Position numbers and translations under genes: made by a program | Notes under the pieces: model-generated | The model's input: only the letters and a program-made list of their open reading frames with translations | What the model was told of the DNA's origin: nothing | Database searches by the model: none | Assembly: GCF_003390395.1 (NCBI RefSeq) | Contig: NZ_QUOV01000001.1 | Location: 1,364,001 to 1,428,000 of the forward strand | DNA length: 64,000 nucleotides | Direction of reading: 5' to 3' | From: Thalassotalea euphylliae | GTDB lineage: Bacteria > Pseudomonadota > Gammaproteobacteria > Enterobacterales > Alteromonadaceae | Part shown: positions 53,758 to 63,052 of the stretch, one piece after another | Layout of the letters: each line of letters starts with the position of its first letter | Numbering within the stretch: the stretch's first letter is position 1

Positions 53758-54648
53758 ATGGATACATTATCAGCCTGGCAAGCAGCGGGCGAGCTGGTTA
53801 AATTAAATGGACAAAATATATTTGTTCGCCAAGGGGGATTAAAACATGGGCAAGTATTGGTGCTTATTCATGGTTATCCCAGTGCTAGTTGGGATTGGCA
53901 GCCCATTTGGAACAAACTAGGACAGCACTTTCGCCTGATCACCTTAGACATGTTAGGTTTTGGTTTTTCCGACAAACCAATTGGTGTTGATTATCTCATT
54001 CGTGAACAAGCGAGCTTGTTCACTAGCTTGTTAAAAAAACTTGATGTGACTGATTACCATATACTGGCTCATGACTATGGTGACACGGTTGCTCAAGAGT
54101 TGTTGGCTCGCCAACTTGAACCAATTGCCGACCCTAAAATTCTTAGTTGTTGCTTACTTAATGGTGGTTTGTTTCCAGAATCACATCGTCCTGTACTGTT
54201 GCAAAAACTATTGCTGTCGCCACTGGGAAGGGTAGTAACCCTATTCACTACTAAATCAGCGTTAAAACGCAATTTCCATAAGATCTTTGGTAAAAATACG
54301 CCACCTAGTGAAGAGGTGATTGATGGCTTATGGCAATTGCTGATGCACAATAATGGCCGAAGAATAATGCCTAAGTTGATTCACTATATTGTTCAGCGCA
54401 AACAAAATCGCGAGCGTTGGGTGGGCGCATTAACCAATGCTCAAGTTCCGCTAAAATATATTTGTGGCATGACTGACCCGATTTCAGGGGCGCATATGGC
54501 TGCTAGATTTGATGAGTTAATCGCTGACGCCGATGTGTGTGAGTTAAACGATATTGGGCACTATCCACAGTTAGAAGCGCCCAAACAAGTACTAGATGCT
54601 TTTTTTGATTTTCATCATGGGCAAGCACCTCACGAAAAGCCTGCTTAA
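53758..54648 (+). CDS. Alpha/beta hydrolase resembling MEST/PEG1
   Basis: A 296-residue alpha/beta hydrolase. The nucleophile position is Asp106 in AHDYGDTVAQELLAR, as in epoxide hydrolases and dehalogenases. Further conserved parts are VLIHGYPSASWDWQPIW, LNGGLFPESHRPVLLQKLL, RERWVGALTNAQVPLKYICG and the His in IGHYPQLEAP. These segments are close to what I recall of the vertebrate MEST (PEG1) protein (HDYGD, NGGIFPETHRP, RRRWVGAL). The substrate is unknown. AAGGA precedes the ATG. A terminator-like hairpin lies downstream at 54770. Confidence 0.87.
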   Translation: MDTLSAWQAAGELVKLNGQNIFVRQGGLKHGQVLVLIHGYPSASWDWQPIWNKLGQHFRLITLDMLGFGFSDKPIGVDYLIREQASLFTSLLKKLDVTDYHILAHDYGDTVAQELLARQLEPIADPKILSCCLLNGGLFPESHRPVLLQKLLLSPLGRVVTLFTTKSALKRNFHKIFGKNTPPSEEVIDGLWQLLMHNNGRRIMPKLIHYIVQRKQNRERWVGALTNAQVPLKYICGMTDPISGAHMAARFDELIADADVCELNDIGHYPQLEAPKQVLDAFFDFHHGQAPHEKPA

Positions 54649-54769
54649 CCTTCTTCAATGTGTTTGATTGATTAATTGGAGGGGTAAAAACCTTCAGATG
54701 ATTTTCAGCTAGAGATTTTATACAGGGGCAATGAATACTTGGGCATCGTGGTAAGCATTATGGAAGTCA

Positions 54770-54796
54770 ATGGGGCTAAATTTGCTCTAGCCCCAT
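54770..54796. terminator. Terminator-like hairpin between convergent genes
   Basis: Perfect 9-bp arms ATGGGGCTA and TAGCCCCAT with a 9-base loop lie between the MEST-like gene and the DUF1501 gene. Flanking T-runs are weak. Confidence 0.5.
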
Positions 54797-54821
54797 ATAC
54801 ATTTTATGACTAGCAGCTAAC

Positions 54822-54845
54822 TATAGTTGCTAGTATAGTTGCTAG
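54822..54845. repeat. 12-bp tandem repeat at the DUF1501 gene end
   Basis: TATAGTTGCTAG occurs twice in a row (54822-54833, 54834-54845). The second copy contains the complement of the TAG stop codon of the minus-strand gene. Confidence 0.6.
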
Positions 54846-56230
54846 GCCAACTCGGTTTTAAACAGGGTTGGCCGTTCAGCAAAGTTTGTTAGGTTTGGAA
54901 ATACGGTCGCAAGCTCTGCTTCACTAAGGCCCAGCCAAGCGCCGAAATTAGCGACATACTGTTCAACTGAGGTTGTTGGAATCAAGCGCCCACTGCCAGC
55001 ATCAAACTGATGATTGAAACTCGCTGGCGGTATATCACCAAACACATGGCCACCGTTTACTGCACCACCAACAACAAAATGATGTGCTCCCCAGCCATGA
55101 TCGGTGCCATCACCATTAACAGCTAGCGTTCTACCAAAATCAGACGCGGTGAACAAAGTGACTTTATCTGCCAAATTTAACGCTGAAATATTTTGATAAA
55201 AGCCAAGTATTGCGTCATCTAGCATTTGTTGAAGCTGAGGTAGGCTTTGTGCTTGACCTGAATGAGTATCAAATCCTCCTATGGCTACTATAAAGAGCTG
55301 GCGCTTGCTTTGCAGCTGACTGCGAGCATTAATGGTTTTTGCAACTGTACCAAGCTGACGACCCAATCTCGTGTTTGGCATGGTAAGATTACTACTGCTA
55401 GTGGAGTTTAGCGCTTGGCTGTAAAGCTTATTAGCTTGATATGCTTGATTTATTTTTCCAGCCAAGTCTCGCTGAATTATCGCGCCTTGACTGGTGTTTT
55501 GACCACTAAAGTGTGAAAGCAATTGAGCTTGCAGAGCGCCGCTAGTTTCATCAAGTATATCTAGGCTAACGGCGCTATCACCTTGTACATGAAATGGCGT
55601 CGTTTGTTCACCAGTGAGCAGTAACTCCGTTTCCGAAGTTGTAATTGCTGAGAAGGTGTTCACAGACTGTTGACCTGACTGAATGAGCGCATCATTTAAT
55701 TGACCAGCCCAACCTAATTGTGCTCCCTCAGTAGTGCCCGACATCCACGTTGACTGCTGATCATTATGAGAGAACAAACGGGCTGGCAACCGAGCTGTAT
55801 CGTTATTGAAACTTGTTGCTGACGTTACTTCAACTAAAGGACCAACATTGCCAACAACCGCCATATGACCTTGTTGATACAATTGCTGTAATCCTTTCAT
55901 TTCGGGCGGCAAAGCAAAAGTGCGCTCACCAAAGCGACTTGCCGAGCTAGTAATAGGTAGCAGGTTCTCTCTTGTTCTAGGTATTTTATAGTTGCTTAGC
56001 ATAGATGAACGAATTTGTGACCACTGGCTATAACCTTCAGTGTCATAGGGGATGATGGTGTCATGATTGTCCATGCCGCCATATAGAAACACGCACACCA
56101 GCGCTTTATAGTCTTCTTCAGCAGCTTGCGCATTTCGGCTATTTAGCAGTGCACCTAGACCAGCCATTGAAGCCGTCATTGCTGCGCTAGCAGATAGGGA
56201 GCTTGCTTTTAAAAAGTTACGTCTGTTCAT
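54842..56230 (-). CDS. Exported DUF1501-family protein
   Basis: A 462-residue protein with an N-terminal signal (NRRNFLKASSLSASAAMTAS), a twin-Arg-like RRNFLK motif that suggests Tat export. The DUF1501 (sulfatase-like fold) body has LVCVFLYGGMDNHDTIIPYD, FIVAIGGFDTHSGQ and TDHGWGAHHFVVGG with potential metal-binding His and Asp residues. In other genomes DUF1501 genes sit next to DUF1800 genes, as here: this gene starts 24 bases after the DUF1800 gene. AAGGA precedes the ATG. The function of the pair is not established. Confidence 0.92.
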   Translation of the reverse strand: MNRRNFLKASSLSASAAMTASMAGLGALLNSRNAQAAEEDYKALVCVFLYGGMDNHDTIIPYDTEGYSQWSQIRSSMLSNYKIPRTRENLLPITSSASRFGERTFALPPEMKGLQQLYQQGHMAVVGNVGPLVEVTSATSFNNDTARLPARLFSHNDQQSTWMSGTTEGAQLGWAGQLNDALIQSGQQSVNTFSAITTSETELLLTGEQTTPFHVQGDSAVSLDILDETSGALQAQLLSHFSGQNTSQGAIIQRDLAGKINQAYQANKLYSQALNSTSSSNLTMPNTRLGRQLGTVAKTINARSQLQSKRQLFIVAIGGFDTHSGQAQSLPQLQQMLDDAILGFYQNISALNLADKVTLFTASDFGRTLAVNGDGTDHGWGAHHFVVGGAVNGGHVFGDIPPASFNHQFDAGSGRLIPTTSVEQYVANFGAWLGLSEAELATVFPNLTNFAERPTLFKTELA

Positions 56231-56254
56231 TTTGAGATTCCTTACTGCGTCACG

Positions 56255-58183
56255 TTACTGTTGGTATAGATAGTCGGTTGAGGTCATTACCATCAGAATT
56301 GCAATATGTACAATGTCGATATCATCGTAGTCACTATCTTTCATGGTCTCTATCGTACTGATAATGTGCTGACGAGTGTCTGTGGATAAACTGCCGGCGG
56401 TAAGCAGAGTATCCAAGTGATTTAGTAGTGCGGCAGCATCAGATGTTAGCGCGAGTTCAGCTTCATAGGTAACGCGAAAGCTATTTCGAATTTCATCTTC
56501 GCTTACTTGCCTACCTAGCTCCGCTAATTCAGCGACAATTTCTTTAAAGTCAGCATCTTGCTGCTGGCCAGTAATAAAGTAGGTGATAAAGTTGATATAG
56601 CCCGGGATAGCGCTGGCATTGGTAATTTGCAATTCCGGTGATACCAGCCCCTGGCTGGCGGATTCGCTGCCTGGCGCTTTATAACCAGGTCGGAAAAAGT
56701 TAAACACTGAGGGCGAACGATAAGGGTGTTGCGCTAAGGCGCTACTTGCACTGGTATCCCATAGCAACAGTTGGTATTGAGGAGTAATATTTTTGACATT
56801 AAATGCTCGCGCCCAATGGGTAAAGCGCAATATTGGCTCTCTGATTTTTCCATTGGTAGAGGAGGGCGTTGCACGTGCTTCTGAGTAAAATAAAATGGCA
56901 GCTAATGTTGCTTGTAAATCACCGCGCTGACCAGCACCAATTACAGCCCCGTCTGGCAGTTGATAGCTGCCCGTATTAAATGCACTGGACACGTGCTCAA
57001 CATATGCTGGCGTTGGATTTGAACTCACTAAGCGTTGAATTAATTGCTTACTGACAAAAGGAGCTAGGTTAGGGTGAGTAAAAATATGATCTAACGCTAA
57101 ATCAATAGACGATTGCAGCGCTGTATTAGCGGGAATCGTATAGCCTAAAAATGACTTTTCTTTGCTTGAATGTGACTCGGCATACCCTTGCATAGGGGCA
57201 CTAAACGCTAGGCCAATAGATTCTTCCACTAGCGTTTCGTTTAAGTTAAGCCCAGTGAAAACTCGTGCTAATCCGGTAATGTCTTGATTGGTGTAGGTTT
57301 CAATAGGCTGTTCGTTATCGTCTAATTTAACGGTGCCATCTAGATTTAATTCAACAACGCCTAGGGTAAAAAGCTGAATTAGCTCGCGTGCATAGTTTTC
57401 ATCAGGCATTCGTCCAGTTGCTTCATCCCCTTTTTCACTGCCCAAATAGGTTAAGTAATATCCCATGGCAGGAGAATAAGTTACCGCTTCTAATAGCTCT
57501 CGGTAATTACCAAACGCCTGCTGAATAAGAATATCTTGGTAGCTAGCAACGGCTTCTGGCACATCGGTAAGCACTTCACCGCCGCCATTTGATACAACTA
57601 AAATTTCAGAAAGGGCAAAAGCCATACGCTGGCGCAATTGATCGGCTGCCATAATGCTATTTTGCCAAAAGCCAAAGCTCGTCGCTTCTATGTAAAATAG
57701 ATTGAAGTCATCTTCTTCGTCTTCTGGGCGGTAGCCTTCTACTGTTGGTAGCACTAAAGATGGTGAAAGGCTTATTTGTTGTTTAAACCATTCAGAGGCA
57801 CTTGTATTAACAAGTTGTGTCAGTTGTTCGGGCGTTGCACCAAATGTTGCTTGCCCTAGAAAACGTGCCGTGCTGTTGGTGCTTGAAAAAACATCATCAG
57901 CAGTGTTTGCGCTGATTACAGTGGTATCTGAATCGCTGCCTGTTGACGGCTCTGAACCAGAATTAGCGCTATTGTCTCCAGAAGAGTCACTGTCATTGTC
58001 ATTGCTATTGTCTGGCTGTGTTGTGGGGGGAGTATTGATTGAGCTATTGATGCCGCTAACATCACTTTCATCACCTGTATTCTCGCTGCCAGAAGAGCCG
58101 CCACAGCCGGCAATGGTCATTGCAATGCTTAGCATCACCGCGATGCCAGCTTTTTGCCCAATGTAGATAAATCTTTGTCTCAT
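56255..58183 (-). CDS. DUF1800-family lipoprotein
   Basis: A 642-residue lipoprotein with lipobox IAGC (Cys27), then a Gly/Ser/Asp/Asn-rich linker to about residue 105 (NDNDSDSSGDNSANSGSEP). The DUF1800 body follows: ARFLGQATFGATPEQLTQLV, MAFALSEILVVSNGG, NYARELIQLFTLGV and FTHPNLAPFVSKQLIQRLV. DUF1800 proteins are of unknown function and typically pair with DUF1501. It is the first gene of the two-gene operon. AAGGAG precedes the ATG. A 24-bp palindrome lies about 95 bases upstream, and a two-component system is encoded next to it. Confidence 0.92.
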   Translation of the reverse strand: MRQRFIYIGQKAGIAVMLSIAMTIAGCGGSSGSENTGDESDVSGINSSINTPPTTQPDNSNDNDSDSSGDNSANSGSEPSTGSDSDTTVISANTADDVFSSTNSTARFLGQATFGATPEQLTQLVNTSASEWFKQQISLSPSLVLPTVEGYRPEDEEDDFNLFYIEATSFGFWQNSIMAADQLRQRMAFALSEILVVSNGGGEVLTDVPEAVASYQDILIQQAFGNYRELLEAVTYSPAMGYYLTYLGSEKGDEATGRMPDENYARELIQLFTLGVVELNLDGTVKLDDNEQPIETYTNQDITGLARVFTGLNLNETLVEESIGLAFSAPMQGYAESHSSKEKSFLGYTIPANTALQSSIDLALDHIFTHPNLAPFVSKQLIQRLVSSNPTPAYVEHVSSAFNTGSYQLPDGAVIGAGQRGDLQATLAAILFYSEARATPSSTNGKIREPILRFTHWARAFNVKNITPQYQLLLWDTSASSALAQHPYRSPSVFNFFRPGYKAPGSESASQGLVSPELQITNASAIPGYINFITYFITGQQQDADFKEIVAELAELGRQVSEDEIRNSFRVTYEAELALTSDAAALLNHLDTLLTAGSLSTDTRQHIISTIETMKDSDYDDIDIVHIAILMVMTSTDYLYQQ

Positions 58184-58276
58184 TCTACTACTCCTTCACC
58201 GTTAGGCGTTTAACACAAAGCTTCAAATCCAGTGTAGGACTTTTTATTGAGCAAGTGTTATACAAAGCAACGATTG

Positions 58277-58300
58277 CAAGCATACAAATTTGTATGCTTG
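58277..58300. promoter_or_regulatory. 24-bp perfect palindrome upstream of the DUF1800 operon
   Basis: The left half CAAGCATACAAA is followed by its exact complement. The core ATACAAATTTGTAT recurs with one change at 60684-60697, upstream of the response-regulator gene. A regulator operator is likely; which protein binds is inferred. Confidence 0.6.
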
Positions 58301-58470
58301 GTGGAGCAAGCACGAGAAATCACCATACCGCGTAGAAATTACGCGGCAATAAAAAAATTGGGCTTTGATCGATTTACTTTATGTGCGGATAACTAGGAGG
58401 CGGATAGCAATTGTTTATAGCATTATCAGCGTTGGAACTGGTGAAATAGCTGCTATTGCGTCAATTGCTA

Positions 58471-59892
58471 TTAGTGCGAGATAGGAATAACAATATTAAA
58501 TACTGCGCCAGTTACTCCAGCTTGTTTAGGCAGTATGCTAATTGGCGCATCGTGCAGATTAACAATGGCTTTAACAATGCTGAGCCCTAGGCCATTGCCG
58601 GGCTTATTTCGGCTAATATCGCCGCGATAGAAGCGACTGAAAACACGTTCTTGATCACTCGTGCTAATACCTGGCCCTGAATCTCCTACTTGCAATAATA
58701 CGCCTGAAGTATGGTGTTGTAATCTAATCCAAACTTTGGCGTTTGCTTCACTGTATTCAAGCGCATTTTCCAGTAAGTTGTTCAGCATTTGATTTAACAA
58801 GTCTTTGTCACCAGAGCAATAAACATCATCAACGACCGAAATGTCGAGCGTGCGCCCTGAATCAGAAAACAAGGGTTCATAGTTTTCTGCCATTTCTTGA
58901 ATGAGTGTGGATAAATTTAATCGGCTAAAACTCTGTTTGCGCTGGCCAGACTCAATCTCACTTAAACGAACAATACTGGTAAACGTCGAAATAACAACAT
59001 TAACTTGTTCGATGCATTGCTCCAAATGCTCGGCGGTCATGCGAGGGTCATCGATGTCTTGCTGCATCAACTGCAAGCGGTTAGCGACTCGCGATAGAGG
59101 AGTTTTTAAATCGTGTGCAATGCCGACTGACATAGTTTCAATGTCTTGATGCATTGCGGACATTTTTGCAATCAGCTGATTAATGCTAAAACGAACGTGA
59201 CTGATAGGCTCTGACGCCATTTTGCTTGCCGAACCTTTCATAGTTAACGGAGCCAGTTTTGAGGCCGTGATTAGCTGTTCAATTTCTGTCGTTAATTGCA
59301 AAGTCGTTGCTATTTGTCGCTTTGCGATTAAAAGACCGAATAGGCTAAAAAGCAACGGGATGGTTAGCCATAACCATAGCGCAAGGTGCGTAAACTCATG
59401 CCAAGCTTCTTCAGTTATCCATGAAGTGATACGGGATAAGCCGACTTGGAATTGTTCTCCGACAGCAAAGTGGTGGCTGATGATGTCAACAGTTTCTTCT
59501 TCTAGTTCGAAACTTAGTCGTTGCCAAGGTATGTTAAAGTCGCCCCCAAGCGCAGCACCTGCGATTAGCTGACCGCGTTTATTGAGGACAGAAAATACCA
59601 GTTCATTTTCGCTGAAGTGTTCACGAGTCTCCTCAATGTTCCAAGGATGCAGTCGTTCAAGGCCAAACTCTTCACGCACACCCATGGCGCCGTCTTCGTG
59701 GTAAATATCTAAAATTTCTTGTTTAAATTCAAGTAACTCTTCTTTGAGCATTTGTTGCTCGTGCTCAACAAACCACAACGCACGAATACCCAGCGCAAGG
59801 GTTAAGACAAGTGCAGCAAGTACGCCGAATACAAGCGCGTAAAGAAATAGGGGGCTACGCAAAAATGTTAGTTGTTCATTGTACTTTGTCAT
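58471..59892 (-). CDS. Sensor histidine kinase
   Basis: A 473-residue kinase. TM1 is at residues 17-38 and TM2 at about 168-190, with a periplasmic region of 130 residues. A HAMP-like segment follows. The H-box SVGIAHDLKTPLSRVANRL has His260. The ATP domain has the N-box LNNLLENALEYSE, the D-box GDSGPGIS and the G-box GNGLGLSIVKAI. It starts 51 bases after the response-regulator gene and forms an operon with it. The signal is unknown. It converges on nothing; the DUF1800 gene lies downstream on the same strand. Confidence 0.93.
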   Translation of the reverse strand: MTKYNEQLTFLRSPLFLYALVFGVLAALVLTLALGIRALWFVEHEQQMLKEELLEFKQEILDIYHEDGAMGVREEFGLERLHPWNIEETREHFSENELVFSVLNKRGQLIAGAALGGDFNIPWQRLSFELEEETVDIISHHFAVGEQFQVGLSRITSWITEEAWHEFTHLALWLWLTIPLLFSLFGLLIAKRQIATTLQLTTEIEQLITASKLAPLTMKGSASKMASEPISHVRFSINQLIAKMSAMHQDIETMSVGIAHDLKTPLSRVANRLQLMQQDIDDPRMTAEHLEQCIEQVNVVISTFTSIVRLSEIESGQRKQSFSRLNLSTLIQEMAENYEPLFSDSGRTLDISVVDDVYCSGDKDLLNQMLNNLLENALEYSEANAKVWIRLQHHTSGVLLQVGDSGPGISTSDQERVFSRFYRGDISRNKPGNGLGLSIVKAIVNLHDAPISILPKQAGVTGAVFNIVIPISH

Positions 59893-59943
59893 TCGCCATC
59901 AATGCTTGTATTTATTGGTAAAGATCTTTTCAGTGACACTAAG

Positions 59944-60621
59944 TTAATGGTCATCATTAATTAAATAACCGCTGCCACGTACTGTTTTTATCAGATCATA
60001 CGCAAAAGGTTTATCCAGTTTCGTGCGTAATCGACTAACATGGGTTTGCACTATGCTAGTTTTGGGATCAAAACTAAATCCCCACACATTTTCTAGTAGC
60101 ATCGTTTTTGTGATTAACTGGTCCGTATTGAGCAGCAGATATTCCAGAATTTGATATTCTCGCGGCAGCAACGTGATTGTTTGTCCGGCGCGAGTCACTT
60201 TTCTCGTTGTGCGATCAACAATTAAATCTCCTAGCTGCAACTGTTGATTAACTGGCTGCAATGGTTGTCGCCGTGCTAGTGCTTTTAGTCTGGCGTGTAA
60301 CTCACTAAAGGCAAAAGGTTTAACTAGGTAGTCGTCTGCACCCGCTTCAAGCCCTGCGACTCGCTCGTTTGTTTCTGCTAATGCGGTTAACACGATAATG
60401 GGAGTGAGTAATTTGCTTTGTCGTAACACGCGAATTGCATCTACGCCATCCATATCGGGTAGTAATCGATCAAAGATGATGACGTCAAAATCTCCCGTTG
60501 TCGCTGAAATAATGCCGCCTTTACCTGTGGTTTCATGATGTGTAAATTCGCCCGACTGACTTAAGCCTCGTACGATAAAGTCGGCTGTATCAATATCATC
60601 TTCGACAAGTAATACTCTCAT
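59944..60621 (-). CDS. OmpR-family response regulator
   Basis: A 225-residue regulator. The receiver has acidic pocket EDD (7-9), phosphoacceptor Asp51 (IFDRLLPDMDG) and Lys in DDYLVKPFAF. The C-terminal winged helix has LLPREYQILEYLLLN and HVSRLRTKLDKPFAYDLIKT read in parts, ending RGSGYLI. It sits upstream of its kinase gene. A near-palindrome at 60684-60697, 63 bases before the start, matches the core of the palindrome before the DUF1800 gene, suggesting autoregulation and control of that operon. Confidence 0.93.
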   Translation of the reverse strand: MRVLLVEDDIDTADFIVRGLSQSGEFTHHETTGKGGIISATTGDFDVIIFDRLLPDMDGVDAIRVLRQSKLLTPIIVLTALAETNERVAGLEAGADDYLVKPFAFSELHARLKALARRQPLQPVNQQLQLGDLIVDRTTRKVTRAGQTITLLPREYQILEYLLLNTDQLITKTMLLENVWGFSFDPKTSIVQTHVSRLRTKLDKPFAYDLIKTVRGSGYLINDDH

Positions 60622-60683
60622 TATTCAAGCTTTTATAACTTAATGCTGAACAACATAGTAACGCAATTAGTGACGAGAGATTA

Positions 60684-60697
60684 ATACAATTTTGTAT
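60684..60697. promoter_or_regulatory. Near-palindrome upstream of the response-regulator gene
   Basis: ATACAATTTTGTAT matches the core of the 58277-58300 palindrome at 13 of 14 positions and lies 63-76 bases before the regulator start. Candidate autoregulatory site. Confidence 0.5.
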
Positions 60698-61058
60698 GGT
60701 TTAGACGTGAGTGTATTTGAGGGATAAAAAGGCTGTTCACCATTTATCAAAATGATGTTACTAGGCTATTAAAGAGTGTCAATTAGCAGAAGCTAGTAAA
60801 AAAGTACGCAGCTTAGCTGCTAGAGTAACTGCTACATTAGCTCACCTGTGATAATTGTCGTTTACCTTACACACTCTAGTTGTTGTAACTATGTCACAAT
60901 GTTGATGACGTGCTTAATTAACTGTTTTTTATTTCGTTGTATATTTTAAAAGACTTCAGTCGCTTTGTTTGTCATTGGTAAAATAAATTACAGGTAATGT
61001 TCTGTGATAATGTTGCAAAAATATTGTTGAGTTTTTTCGATATATAAATTACTGTTAC

Positions 61059-61088
61059 AACATAACAGCTTTGAAGGGTTGTTATGTT
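61059..61088 (+). ncRNA. Hairpin upstream of an orphan terminator (possible small RNA)
   Basis: Arms AACATAACA (61059-61067) and TGTTATGTT (61080-61088) form a perfect 9-bp stem. Together with the terminator at 61162 it could be part of a short plus-strand RNA. No open frame of note lies here, and the promoter was not located. Confidence 0.3.
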
Positions 61089-61161
61089 TGAAGTTTTGTT
61101 GTTTTTATAAACAGCTAGTTTGAAGATGCAGTGCTTTCATCATTTATTGATTTTAGTACTT

Positions 61162-61192
61162 AGGCGAACTCCAAGTGGGTTCGCCTTTTTTA
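61162..61192 (+). terminator. Strong orphan Rho-independent terminator
   Basis: AGGCGAAC and GTTCGCCT arms with a 9-base loop are followed by TTTTTT on the plus strand. No plus-strand gene precedes it anywhere in the 60622-61232 gap, so it must end an unannotated transcript. Confidence 0.8.
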
Positions 61193-61232
61193 TGCCTGTT
61201 TCAAAATTAAGTTGAAGGTACTATTACTCTCG

Positions 61233-61946
61233 CTAGTGCACAGGTGCGTCAATAATAATTAGCTCGGCATCTGAATGCGCTTCAATAACGATTTGTTGCT
61301 GGCGTGTTACCTCTGCGCCATCGCCTTTTGCCAAGGTTATACGATTGATGCCATCAATAATATCGACACTACCGGATGAGGCGAGAATATAGGCCTGATG
61401 GGTAATTTCATGTTCAAGCTCAGTGCCTTTGGCAAGCTTGCCACCAAATATTCTGGCTTCTTGATGAATAAATAACGCCTTGTCTTTGTCTTCTTTAAAG
61501 CCCGAAACAAGTAAAGGTAAGTTATCGCTGTTCACCTTTTGCGACAAGCGCTTGCTGTCCCAGCGTGGCTTAACATTATGTTGATTTGGCTCGATCCAGA
61601 TTTGATAAAGGGTCAGTGGCTCTTTGCTCAAATTATATTCTGAATGCACGATACCAGTGCCGGCGCTCATCACTTGTACTTCACCGGCTGGCGTGATGCC
61701 TTTATTGCCAACGCTGTCTTGATGGGTGATAGCACCAGAGCGAATAAAGCTAATAATTTCCATATTTTTGTGTGGGTGAGGGGGGAAACCCGTCCCCGCG
61801 GCAACCCAGTCGTCATTAATCACTCGTAAGGTGCCAAAGCCCATGCGTTTTGGGTTGTAATAATGAGCAAAACTAAAGTGATGATTTGCTTTTAACCAAC
61901 CGTGATCTGCTTTGCCAAGCTGCTGATAGGGAATATGTTTAATCAT
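61233..61946 (-). CDS. Pirin-family protein (YhaK/YhhW-like)
   Basis: A 237-residue bicupin of the pirin family. The N-terminal cupin has the metal-binding set (FPPHPHKNMEIISFIRSGAI, with His-x-His, and later HSEYNLS). Relatives have quercetin 2,3-dioxygenase activity or act as redox sensors; E. coli YhaK is a close type. AGAGGAG precedes the ATG. It is the third gene of the DoxX-hydroquinone reductase-pirin run and starts 20 bases after the middle gene. Confidence 0.92.
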   Translation of the reverse strand: MIKHIPYQQLGKADHGWLKANHHFSFAHYYNPKRMGFGTLRVINDDWVAAGTGFPPHPHKNMEIISFIRSGAITHQDSVGNKGITPAGEVQVMSAGTGIVHSEYNLSKEPLTLYQIWIEPNQHNVKPRWDSKRLSQKVNSDNLPLLVSGFKEDKDKALFIHQEARIFGGKLAKGTELEHEITHQAYILASSGSVDIIDGINRITLAKGDGAEVTRQQQIVIEAHSDAELIIIDAPVH

Positions 61947-61966
61947 AGAAACTCCTCTTAACTGCT

Positions 61967-62932
61967 TTACGCACTTATTTGCGTGCGATCATGTGGTGCA
62001 TCAAAATCTAGCACTGGACCAGCAGGGACGACTAACGTTGGGTTAATAGTGCGATGGCTGGCGTAGTAGTGCACTTTTATATGATCAAAATCCACTGTAC
62101 TGGCGACATTCGCCACTTGGTAGAGTTCGCGCACATAGTTGCTGATATGGTGAAACTCGCTAAGTTTATTGCGATTACACTTAAAGTGGCCGTGATACAC
62201 AGCGTCAAAGCGGATCAATGTGGTAAATAAGCGCCAATCGGCTTCGGTTAACCTTTCACCGACTAAATAGCGATTATTGGCTAAGTGCTGCTCAAGCCAG
62301 TCTAGGTTTGCAAATAGCTTAAAATACGCTTCTTCATAAGCTGCTTGGGTGGTGGCAAAACCGGCGCGATAAACCCCATTATTGATTGCATCATAAACGC
62401 GGTCATTTATTTCATTGATGCGCGATTGTAACGTATCTGGATAGTAATTATTCTGGTTTCCGGTCAGCGAATTAAAGGCGGTATTAAAGATACGGATAAT
62501 TTCGCTCGACTCATTGTTGACTATTGTCTGCGTTTTTTTATCCCACAGCACAGGTACCGTCACCCGGCCTTCATAGTCAGACGCGGCTTTTAAATACACT
62601 TGATAAAGGTAGTCAAAGCCGTGCAGAGGATCAGCCGTTTGACTGCCTTGTTCGCCAAATTCCCAGCCGTTTTCCAGCATTTCGGCTTCGACGACACTGA
62701 CACTGATAATATCTTGTAAGCCTTTTAACTCGCGAAAAATCAGGGTGCGATGTGCCCACGGACAAGCCAGTGATACATAAAGGTGATAACGTCCTGCTTC
62801 TGGTTGATAAAGTGCATCAGGTGCGTCGCTAATTTGGTGGCGAAAACGGCTTTCTTGACGCTCAAACGAGCCTTTGCTGTTTTTTGTGTCGTACCATTTG
62901 TCGTGCCATTTACCTTTGACTAATAAGCCCAT
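61967..62932 (-). CDS. yqjG: Glutathionyl-hydroquinone reductase (YqjG-type)
   Basis: A 321-residue Xi-class glutathione transferase. The thioredoxin-like part has the catalytic Cys in LACPWAHRTLIFRELKGL, then VPVLWDKKTQTIVNNESSEI for glutathione binding. The helical domain has GVYRAGFATTQAAYEEAYF and YLVGERLTEADWRLFTTLIR. The enzyme reduces glutathionyl-hydroquinones to free hydroquinones. GGGAG precedes the ATG. It follows the DoxX gene after 120 bases, as yqjG follows yqjF in E. coli. Confidence 0.94.
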   Translation of the reverse strand: MGLLVKGKWHDKWYDTKNSKGSFERQESRFRHQISDAPDALYQPEAGRYHLYVSLACPWAHRTLIFRELKGLQDIISVSVVEAEMLENGWEFGEQGSQTADPLHGFDYLYQVYLKAASDYEGRVTVPVLWDKKTQTIVNNESSEIIRIFNTAFNSLTGNQNNYYPDTLQSRINEINDRVYDAINNGVYRAGFATTQAAYEEAYFKLFANLDWLEQHLANNRYLVGERLTEADWRLFTTLIRFDAVYHGHFKCNRNKLSEFHHISNYVRELYQVANVASTVDFDHIKVHYYASHRTINPTLVVPAGPVLDFDAPHDRTQISA

Positions 62933-63052
62933 GTTCTTGCTCCCGCTGTTAATTTTTGTTCGGTATGTTTAAATGCGCGCCATGATGATAAACATAGCCA
63001 AATGGCGCGCGTTATATTGATAATTACAATTAATAGGTCATTGCTGCTATAG

